From positions 1 through 11,075 of the forward strand of contig JAICTB010000059.1 of assembly GCA_025936595.1 (NCBI GenBank): a DNA stretch of 11,075 bases, given 5' to 3'. The stretch's first letter is position 1. Each line of letters starts with the position of its first letter. Below are positions 5,959 through 11,075 of this stretch, piece by piece. Origin of the DNA: Thermoleophilia bacterium (GTDB lineage Bacteria > Actinomycetota > Thermoleophilia > Gaiellales > Gaiellaceae). Below the pieces are notes generated by a model that did no database searches, was not told the origin of the DNA, and saw only the letters and a program-made list of their open reading frames with translations. A program made the translations under genes and the position numbers.

Positions 5959-6148
5959 CCCGACCTTCGAAGAGGCGCAGAAGGAGCTCGAGTCGATCGT
6001 CGAGCGGCTCGAGCGAGGCGACGCGGGCGTCGACGAGCTGACGAAGCTCTGGGAGCGCGGCGAGGAGCTCTACCGCATCTGCGCCGCGAAGCTCGAGGGC
6101 GTGCGCGGGAAGATCGAAGAGCTCGCCCGCTCACGGGAGTCGGCCTAG
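5951..6148 (+). CDS. xseB: Exonuclease VII small subunit
   Basis: Short helical subunit that binds the C-terminal helices of XseA and is needed for activity of the holoenzyme. 65 aa, matching the family's usual 60-85. The conserved opening FEEAQKELESIVERLERGD (6-24) is diagnostic, followed by the second helix ELTKLWERGEELYRICAAKL with the family's E-x-G-x-x-L pattern. It starts at TTG (5951-5953) with GGAG 6 nt before. Its first 8 bases overlap the end of xseA (TTGGCTGA), so translation is probably coupled. Its TAG (6146-6148) shares a CTAG palindrome with the TAG of the convergent glycerate kinase gene, leaving no intergenic space for a terminator. Confidence 0.95.
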   Translation: MADPTFEEAQKELESIVERLERGDAGVDELTKLWERGEELYRICAAKLEGVRGKIEELARSRESA

Positions 6149-7101
6149 CCCCGCCGCGCGAGCTCCGCTCCGAGCCGGACGAGATCTTCCTCCGCGCACG
6201 CGGGACCACCGGGGAGCGCGTGCGCCGCGACGCCGTCGCGGACGATCCCGCCGAAGAGCTCGCAGCGCACCCCGAGCCGCGCGCACCGCCTGACGACCGC
6301 GCCGGGCGCCTTTCCCTCGAGCGTCGTCGCGTCGACCGTCCCCTCGCCGGTCACGACGAGGTCGGCGCTGCGGGCGCGCTCGTCGAAGCCGATCGTGTCG
6401 AGAACGAGCTCCGCTCCCTCGAGGAGCTCGCCGCCGAACGCTGCGAGCGCCGCTCCGAGCCCGCCTCCCGCGCCGGCGCCCGGCAGGTTGCGGTGCGGCG
6501 CGAGCTCGGCCATCCCGGCGAGCCGCGCCTCGAGCACCTCGACGGCCGCGGCGTCGGCGCCCTTCTGCGGACCGAACACGCGCGCAGCGCCGCGCTCGCC
6601 GAGCAGCGGGTTGCGCACGTCGCACGCGACGCGCAGCGGCAGGTCGCGGAGCCGCTCGCCGACGACGGCGCGCAGGCCCGCGCCTCCGTCGACGGTCGCC
6701 GTCCCGCCGATGCAGACGAGCAGCGACGACGGCCGCTCGGCGAGCGCCGCGAGCAGGAGCTCGCCGAGCCCGCGGCTCGTGGCGCGCAGCGGATCGAGCT
6801 CGTGCGGCTCGAGCGCCGGCAGCCCGATCGCCTGCGCCGACTCGACCACCGCCGTCCCGTCGTCGAGCAGGAGCCAGTCGGCTTCGACCGGCGCCCCGAG
6901 CGCGCCGGACACGACGGCGCGCCGCCACGTCCCGCCGAGCGCCGCGTGGATCACGGCGGCCGTCCCTTCGCCGCCGTCTGCGACCGGTAGCTCCGCGGCC
7001 TCCACCCCTTCGACGCGCCGCAGGCCGGACGCGAGGTGGCCGGCCGCTTCGAGCGGTGAGAGAACGCCCTTGAGGCTAGCCGGAGACGCGAGAGCGAACA
7101 T
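6145..7101 (-). CDS. Glycerate kinase (glycerate 2-kinase family)
   Basis: Phosphorylates D-glycerate with ATP, most likely at the 2-position as in the GarK/GlxK family, feeding glycolysis. 318 aa, shorter than the ~370-380 common in the family. The N-terminal LASPASLKGVLSPLEAA (4-20) corresponds to the family's 'iAPDSFKGslsa.eaa', with Ala in place of the Asp before Ser. LPVADGGEGT (38-47), CIGGTATVDGGAGL (130-143), ACDVRNPLLG (159-168), FGPQKGA (176-182) and VTGEGTVDATTLEGKAPG (250-267) are all recognisable. The ATG at 7101 is supported by AGGAG 7 nt upstream and by the position of the N-terminal motif. It overlaps the flippase-like gene by 26 nt as the last member of the four-gene minus-strand unit. 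Whether glycerate metabolism links to the upstream glycosyltransferase is unclear. Confidence 0.92.
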   Translation of the reverse strand: MFALASPASLKGVLSPLEAAGHLASGLRRVEGVEAAELPVADGGEGTAAVIHAALGGTWRRAVVSGALGAPVEADWLLLDDGTAVVESAQAIGLPALEPHELDPLRATSRGLGELLLAALAERPSSLLVCIGGTATVDGGAGLRAVVGERLRDLPLRVACDVRNPLLGERGAARVFGPQKGADAAAVEVLEARLAGMAELAPHRNLPGAGAGGGLGAALAAFGGELLEGAELVLDTIGFDERARSADLVVTGEGTVDATTLEGKAPGAVVRRCARLGVRCELFGGIVRDGVAAHALPGGPACAEEDLVRLGAELARRG

Positions 7102-8119
7102 GCTCCGGCTCCTGCTCGATCACCTGCTCGACGGAATCCTCGGGCGCTTCTTCGATCTGCTTCAGCATCGCGTAGGAGAGTCCCTCGCGCGCGAGGAAGA
7201 TCAGCCCGACCCCGACGCCGACGGACGCCTCGATCGCCTGCAGCCCGATGCCGAACGCGAAGCCGCGCGCGTAGTCGACGCCGTAGGTGACGAGTGGGAA
7301 CGCGACGGCGATCTGCACGAGGCCGAAGTTGCCGGGCCACAGCGGGAAGATCGTCGCGACGTTGATCAGCACGAGCACGAGCCCGGCGGCCGCCAGGTGC
7401 TCGTGGATGTGAAAGGCGTGCATCGTCGCCCACACCGCGAGGAGCTGGCAGAACCACCCGATGTACTGGAACATCGCCGCCGTCGCCGCCGCGACCGGGG
7501 AGCGCATGATCGCGAGCCCCTGCCGCGCCCGGACGAGGAGGAGCTTCACCGGCCCGAGCCCGTCGAGCGCGTCGCGATGGCCGCGCCGCGCGAGTGCGAC
7601 GGCCGCGAGGAAGAGCGCGAGCCCGAGCGCGAGCACGAGCCCGATCGACGTGAGCGCCCAGCCGGGGATCTTGGCCGTGAGCAGGACCCAGACGACGAGC
7701 GTCGCCGCCGGGAAGACGTCGAACATGCGGTGTGCGAACACGGAGCCGATGAGGGTCGCGGTCGTGCCCTTGCGGCCCACGATCCGGCGGCGCAGGACGG
7801 CGACGCGGGCGAGCTCGCCCACGCGACCCGGCAGCACGGCGTTCGCAAAGAGCCCGACGGAGAAGGCGGAGAAGACGAGCGGGAACCGCGGGCGCGGACG
7901 CTCGAGCGACTGCTTGATCGCCGTGTCCCACGCGAACGCGCGCGCGACGACCGAGAACAGGTTGAGGGCGATCGCCATCACGACCCAGCGCCAGCTGACG
8001 ACGGTGAACGCGTCGTGCACGAGATGCCAGTCGGGCCCACGCCAGACGACGAGGGCGACCGCGACGGCGATCAGCGGCAGGACGAGCAGCACGCGCCAGC
8101 GGCCGTCGCGCAGCGTCAC
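7076..8119 (-). CDS. Flippase-like / LPG-synthase-type transmembrane protein (UPF0104-like)
   Basis: 347 aa from GTG at 8119, which overlaps the glycosyltransferase stop as GTGA and has GAGG 7 nt upstream. A longer frame exists upstream but lies inside the glycosyltransferase. About eight hydrophobic helices are visible. The family signature NAVLPGRVGELARVAVLRR (93-111) and the later WPGNFGLVQIAVAFPLVTYGV (261-281) match the lysylphosphatidylglycerol-synthase transmembrane domain (PF03706 type). The cytosolic aminoacyl-transferase domain is absent. Stand-alone versions are often called flippase-like and sit beside glycosyltransferases, as here, which suggests translocation of the glycosylated lipid made by the upstream enzyme. 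That role is an inference. The C-terminal tail (321-340) is acidic, with repeated Glu, and probably cytoplasmic. Confidence 0.88.
   Translation of the reverse strand: MTLRDGRWRVLLVLPLIAVAVALVVWRGPDWHLVHDAFTVVSWRWVVMAIALNLFSVVARAFAWDTAIKQSLERPRPRFPLVFSAFSVGLFANAVLPGRVGELARVAVLRRRIVGRKGTTATLIGSVFAHRMFDVFPAATLVVWVLLTAKIPGWALTSIGLVLALGLALFLAAVALARRGHRDALDGLGPVKLLLVRARQGLAIMRSPVAAATAAMFQYIGWFCQLLAVWATMHAFHIHEHLAAAGLVLVLINVATIFPLWPGNFGLVQIAVAFPLVTYGVDYARGFAFGIGLQAIEASVGVGVGLIFLAREGLSYAMLKQIEEAPEDSVEQVIEQEPEHVRSRVSG
7109..7113 (-). promoter_or_regulatory. Shine-Dalgarno (AGGAG) of the glycerate kinase gene
   Basis: AGGAG on the minus strand is followed by 7 nt and the ATG at 7101. It lies inside the flippase-like gene and fixes the kinase start. 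It illustrates that internal genes of the unit use ribosome-binding sites while the first gene has a leaderless-type box. Confidence 0.6.
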
Positions 8120-9234
8120 GCGCACACCTCGGCGTATGTCTCCTCGAGCCGGCGCGCGATGTCGTCCCAACCGTAGTTCTCGACCGCGTGTGCGCGCGCG
8201 GCCCGTCCCATCTCGACGCGGCGCTCTTCGTCGGAGAGCATCGCGACCACCGCCTCCGCGAGCGCGGCAGGATCATTCGGCGGTACGAGCGACGCCGCCT
8301 CCGGCACGGCGACCGCAGCGTAGCCGGGTATGTCGGAGGCAACGGCCGGCGTCGCGCACGCGAACGCCTCGGCCAGCACGAGGCCGAAGCTTTCCCCGCC
8401 GAGCGCGGGCGTGACGAGGAGCTTTGCGCGCTCGAGCTCGTGCGTGCGCACCTCGTTGGGCACGATCCCGAGCACGTCGATGCCGCCCTCGTCGAAGCGC
8501 ATGCGCGCGTGCAGGAGGCGGTACTGCAGAGGGTCGGTGCCGATCACGCGCAGGCGCGCTCCCGTCGCCGAGTGGATCTTGGGCCAGGCGCGCAGGAGCG
8601 TCGGGAGGCCCTTGCGCTGGTCGTGCCGGCCGATGAAGACGACCGCGTGGTCCCGGTCGGCGGGGTCGGCACGCTCGGGGATGACGACGCCGTTCGGGAT
8701 CACGCGGTAGTCGCCCGGCAGGAAGCGCGACGCGGACTCGGCCGCCATCGGCGAGACGGCGATCCGCGCGTCGATGCGGTCCATCAGGAAGCCCCAGAAG
8801 TGGAGCGCGTGCGGCATCCAGCCGAGCTCGCCGTGGGCGTGATGCGTCGCGACGATCGGGCAGCGTGCGAACGACATCGCGGCGACCGACACGGCGGGGG
8901 TCATCGGCTCGTGCACGTGCACGACGTCGAACTGCTCCTCGGCGAGGATGCGCCGCACGCGGCCGATGCTGCGCGGGGAGAGCACGATGTTCGGCAGCGA
9001 GCCGTTCGCCGGCACGACGATCGAGCGGCCGACCGCGACGATCCCGTCGGGGAGCGGGCCGTGGCGGCCGCTACGCGGGTGCAGGAGCCGCGAGAAGTAG
9101 CCCGGCGGGTCGTTGCCCATCAGGACGAGCACGTCGTGGCCGCGGCGGCGCAGCGCCGCCGCCTGGTGCTCCGAGTGCTCCACCACGCCGCCCCAGTACG
9201 ACCACGAGAACGGGACGACGATGCCGATCTTCAC
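8116..9234 (-). CDS. GT4 glycosyltransferase, PimA-like (phosphatidylinositol mannosyltransferase type)
   Basis: 372 aa from GTG at 9234, overlapping the aminotransferase stop as GTGA; the frame continues upstream only as a shadow. GT-B fold, family GT4. The N-terminal IGIVVPFSWSYWGGVVEH (3-20) has the glycine loop (G15-G16) that follows strand 1 in PimA. HVHEPMTP (106-113) and VATHHAHGE (128-136) match acceptor-side motifs. The donor side shows VIPNGV (178-183), FIGRHDQRKG (200-209; R203 and K208 contact the nucleotide sugar phosphates in relatives) and GGESFGLVLAEA (279-290; E281-x7-E289, the E-x7-E motif). VASDIPGY (298-305) is also typical. It probably transfers a sugar, perhaps mannose from GDP-mannose, to a membrane lipid such as phosphatidylinositol on the cytoplasmic face. 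The exact donor and acceptor are not proven. The flippase-like partner follows with a 4-nt overlap. Confidence 0.9.
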   Translation of the reverse strand: MKIGIVVPFSWSYWGGVVEHSEHQAAALRRRGHDVLVLMGNDPPGYFSRLLHPRSGRHGPLPDGIVAVGRSIVVPANGSLPNIVLSPRSIGRVRRILAEEQFDVVHVHEPMTPAVSVAAMSFARCPIVATHHAHGELGWMPHALHFWGFLMDRIDARIAVSPMAAESASRFLPGDYRVIPNGVVIPERADPADRDHAVVFIGRHDQRKGLPTLLRAWPKIHSATGARLRVIGTDPLQYRLLHARMRFDEGGIDVLGIVPNEVRTHELERAKLLVTPALGGESFGLVLAEAFACATPAVASDIPGYAAVAVPEAASLVPPNDPAALAEAVVAMLSDEERRVEMGRAARAHAVENYGWDDIARRLEETYAEVCA

Positions 9235-10370
9235 GCGGCGACCGCCGCGAAGGCGTGTGCGAGCCGCGCGGCGGCGGTCTCGATCGCCTCGTCGCTGACC
9301 GCGAGCGAGAGACGCGCCCAGCCGGCGCCGCTCGGCCCGAAGCCCTCGCCGGGCGCGACCGCGACACGATGCTCCTCGAGCAGCGTCTCGGCGCTCAACC
9401 CCTCGGGCAGCCGGAGCCAGACGAAGAAGGTGCCTTCGCAGACGACCGGCTCCGGCAGCGCGGCCGCGAGCGTGTCCCGCCGCCGTTCGTAGCCGGCGAC
9501 GCGTGCGGCGACCGAGTCCTGCGGCCCTTCGAGTGCGGCGATCGCCGCGCGTTGCAGCGGCTCGAAGATGCCGACGCGCGCGTGGTCGTTCAGGGTGTTG
9601 ATCCGCTCGACGATCTCGGCGTTCCCGGCGACGAAGCCGATCCGCCACCCCGCCATCCCGTAGGTCTTCGACATCGACCACATCTCGACGCCGACGTTCT
9701 TCGCACCGGGCGTCGCGAGAAAGCTCTGCGGCGCGCGGCCGTCGAAGACGATGTCGATGTACGCGGCGTCGTGCACGACGGCACCGCCCGTGCGCTCCGC
9801 CCAGCGGACGGCCGACGCGAACGTGCCCGGCGGCGCGCACACCGCGCACGGGTTCGACGGGTAGTTCAGGTAGAGGGCGGCAGCGGCGGGCGCGGCGTCG
9901 AGGTCGGGCGACCACCCTTCGTCCGGCCGCAGGGGAACGGTCTCGAGACGCGCACCGGCGAGTGCAGGGCCGGACGGATAGTCGGGGTAGTAGGGGTCGG
10001 GCAGCAGGATCGTGTCGCCCTCGTCGGCGAGCGCGAGCGCCAGCTCGACGATGCCGGTCTTCGTGCCGGGGATCAGGGCGATCTCGCGCTCGGGGTCGAG
10101 GTCGACGCCGTAGACGTCGCGGTAGCGCGCGGCGAGCGCCTCCTTCGTATGGGCAAGCCCGCGGATCGGCGCGTAGCCGTGCACATCGGGCCGCGCCGCA
10201 CTCGCAGCGAGCGCCTCGGCGACGTGGGGCGGCGGCCCCAGCTCGGGGTTGCCGCGGCCGAGATCGACGAGCGGCGGCCCGTCCTTTGCCGCCGCGGCGG
10301 CGACGCGGCCGAGCAGAGCGACGAAATACTGCTGCGGCAGCCGGTCCAGGCGTTTTGGCCTCCGACCCAT
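9231..10370 (-). CDS. Class I/II PLP-dependent aminotransferase
   Basis: 379 aa, usual for fold-type I aminotransferases. The start is ATG at 10370, supported by a leaderless-type box 7 nt upstream; the frame runs further upstream only across the peptidase gene. Visible motifs: LGRGNPELGPP (37-47), HGYAPIRGL (64-72), the PLP-phosphate region PGTKTGIVEL (101-110), YLNYPSNP (167-174; N173 contacts the cofactor ring), VVHDAAY (198-204; D201 and Y204), SMSKTYGMAGWRIGF (232-246; K235 forms the Schiff base) and WARLSLA (351-357; R353 binds the substrate carboxylate). The overall look is of the aspartate/alanine/LL-diaminopimelate aminotransferase branch, but the substrate cannot be chosen from sequence alone. 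It is the first gene of a four-gene unit with the glycosyltransferase, flippase-like protein and glycerate kinase. Confidence 0.93.
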   Translation of the reverse strand: MGRRPKRLDRLPQQYFVALLGRVAAAAAKDGPPLVDLGRGNPELGPPPHVAEALAASAARPDVHGYAPIRGLAHTKEALAARYRDVYGVDLDPEREIALIPGTKTGIVELALALADEGDTILLPDPYYPDYPSGPALAGARLETVPLRPDEGWSPDLDAAPAAAALYLNYPSNPCAVCAPPGTFASAVRWAERTGGAVVHDAAYIDIVFDGRAPQSFLATPGAKNVGVEMWSMSKTYGMAGWRIGFVAGNAEIVERINTLNDHARVGIFEPLQRAAIAALEGPQDSVAARVAGYERRRDTLAAALPEPVVCEGTFFVWLRLPEGLSAETLLEEHRVAVAPGEGFGPSGAGWARLSLAVSDEAIETAAARLAHAFAAVAA

Positions 10371-10377
10371 CTGGGTG

Positions 10378-10383
10378 ACTCTA
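10378..10383 (-). promoter_or_regulatory. Leaderless-type -10 box (TAGAGT) for the aminotransferase unit
   Basis: On the minus strand TAGAGT is followed by 7 nt and the ATG at 10370. The hexamer is identical to the one before the methyltransferase at 1947. It would drive the whole four-gene unit. It sits back-to-back, 2 bp away, with the plus-strand box of the peptidase gene. A weak GTTCAC 16 nt upstream could serve as -35. Confidence 0.55.
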
Positions 10384-10385
10384 AC

Positions 10386-10391
10386 TAGGCT
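10386..10391 (+). promoter_or_regulatory. Leaderless-type -10 box (TAGGCT) for the M28 peptidase gene
   Basis: TAGGCT is followed by 6 nt and the GTG at 10398. With the minus-strand box at 10378-10383 it fills the 27-bp divergent gap almost completely. No Shine-Dalgarno precedes the GTG. Confidence 0.5.
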
Positions 10392-10397
10392 GCACCG

Positions 10398-11075
10398 GTG
10401 AACCTGATCGAGGCCCTGGGCGGCGGTGTCGGCCCGCGGACGGCCGGGAGCGATGCGGCAGTACGCGCGTCGGAGACCGTCGCGGACGCGTTCCGCGCGC
10501 TGGGCCTGGAGCCGCGCTTCCAGGAGTTCGAGATCCTTGGCTACGAGGCGGACGAGCCGGAGCTCGAGGTCGAGGGCGAGCGCTGGCCCGCCGGGCCGTG
10601 CATGTACGCCCACGCGTTCGACGGCGAGGGGACGGTGCGGCGGATCGGCGAGCAGAGCGCTCCGGTCGGCGATAAGAAGCTCGGTGCCTTCGCGGTCGTC
10701 GACGCGGGCGGCCGCGAGGTCGCGCGGCTCCTGACGAGCCCGTTCTCGACGGGCGCGATCCCGTTCATGTCGCCGCACGTGCACATCACGACGCCGCCGA
10801 CGGCGTTCCTCTCGCAGGCCGACGCGGCGCGGCTCGAGGAGGGCGCGCGCGTCCGGCTGCGTGTGGGCGGACGCTTCCTGCCCGGGCGCCGCGACCGGAA
10901 CGTTCTCGCCGATATCCCCGGGCGGAGCGACGAGCGCGTGCTCGTATCGGCGCACTTCGACTCGGTCTGGCGCGGCCCGGGCGCGATCGACAACGCGACC
11001 GGTATCGAGGGAGTGCGTCGCGTCGGCGAGCGGCTCGTGTCGCGCGAGCTCGCGCGCGGCGTGCGGCTCGTCGCG
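10398..11075 (+). CDS. M28-family metallopeptidase (aminopeptidase-like), 3'-truncated
   Basis: GTG at 10398 opens a frame that runs without a stop to the right edge, giving 226 visible residues. After an N-terminal helical segment (LGLEPRFQEFEI) comes an inserted region (about 60-150) in the place of a PA-like domain. The zinc-peptidase core then begins: RNVLADIPG (167-175), VLVSAHFDSV (181-190) and GPGAIDNATGIEG (193-205). H186 and D198 fit the first zinc ligands of the M28 pattern HxD...GAxDNatG, with D188 the residue two after the His. The remaining ligands (the Glu-Glu pair, a later Asp and His) should lie beyond the window. The family removes N-terminal residues from peptides or acts on related amides. 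No signal peptide is visible, so a cytosolic enzyme is likely. The gene diverges from the aminotransferase unit across 27 bp. Confidence 0.88.
   Translation, partial: MNLIEALGGGVGPRTAGSDAAVRASETVADAFRALGLEPRFQEFEILGYEADEPELEVEGERWPAGPCMYAHAFDGEGTVRRIGEQSAPVGDKKLGAFAVVDAGGREVARLLTSPFSTGAIPFMSPHVHITTPPTAFLSQADAARLEEGARVRLRVGGRFLPGRRDRNVLADIPGRSDERVLVSAHFDSVWRGPGAIDNATGIEGVRRVGERLVSRELARGVRLVA

Noticed and set aside
6395..8176. 593-aa plus-strand frame opposite the glycerate kinase and flippase-like genes
   Set aside because: Low-complexity Arg/Ser/Pro/Glu translation typical of antisense GC-rich DNA; both minus-strand genes carry family motifs.
10371..10955. Upstream extension of the aminotransferase frame to 574 aa
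   Set aside because: It covers the M28 peptidase in antisense. The aminotransferase fold is complete from 10370 and a promoter-like box precedes that ATG.
1..11075. tRNA, rRNA, CRISPR array, insertion sequence or phage genes
   Set aside because: Nothing with these structures seen by eye: no clover-leaf candidates in the few gaps, no direct-repeat arrays, no transposase or integrase motifs.

Overview
This 11-kb window is very GC-rich and almost entirely coding. It comes from a high-GC actinobacterium-like genome. The gene content (PimA-like glycosyltransferase, LPG-synthase-type flippase-like protein, actinobacterial-style glycerate kinase, several small lineage-type hypothetical proteins) suggests a deep-branching class such as Thermoleophilia, but that placement is an inference. 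I see no rRNA, tRNA, insertion sequence, CRISPR array, phage gene or composition break. It reads as ordinary chromosome with tight gene packing.

Layout. (1) 3-1085 (+): the C-terminal part of an APC-type amino-acid permease, cut by the left edge. (2) 1934-1089 (-): two small hypothetical genes in tandem, convergent with the permease. (3) 1947-3295 (+): a UbiE/MenG-type methyltransferase overlapping a UbiA-like membrane protein, divergent from block 2 with only 12 bp between start codons. (4) 3300-4528 (+): a possible 23-residue leader peptide whose stop codon overlaps, in an ATGA, the start of a membrane-anchored coiled-coil protein. (5) 4596-4790 (+): a 64-residue hypothetical protein. (6) 4819-6148 (+): xseA and xseB, the two subunits of exonuclease VII, overlapping. 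(7) 10370-6145 (-): four chained overlapping genes: class I/II aminotransferase, PimA-like GT4 glycosyltransferase, flippase-like membrane protein, glycerate kinase. The kinase meets xseB tail-to-tail on a shared CTAG. (8) 10398 to the right edge (+): the N-terminal part of an M28-family metallopeptidase that runs out of the window.

The clearest system-level signal is how the genes begin. Seven starts (1388-, 1934-, 1947+, 3300+, 4819+, 10370-, 10398+) each have a TANNNT hexamer exactly 6 or 7 nt before the ATG/GTG. That is the -10 geometry of leaderless transcription. Genes that start inside or against an upstream gene mostly lack the hexamer, and several instead carry a purine-rich Shine-Dalgarno-like stretch (xseB, flippase, glycerate kinase, coiled-coil protein). 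At 1932-1949 two such promoters face each other so closely that each -10 box shares one base with the opposing start codon. The same rule supports a short peptide gene at 3300-3371 that is easy to overlook.

Functionally, blocks 3 and 7 both point to membrane-lipid or isoprenoid chemistry: a methyltransferase with a UbiA-like protein, and a lipid glycosyltransferase with a possible flippase. Blocks 5-6 belong to DNA metabolism. None of this amounts to an obviously new defence or mobile system. The best leads are the leaderless promoter geometry, the leader peptide and the uncharacterised coiled-coil protein.
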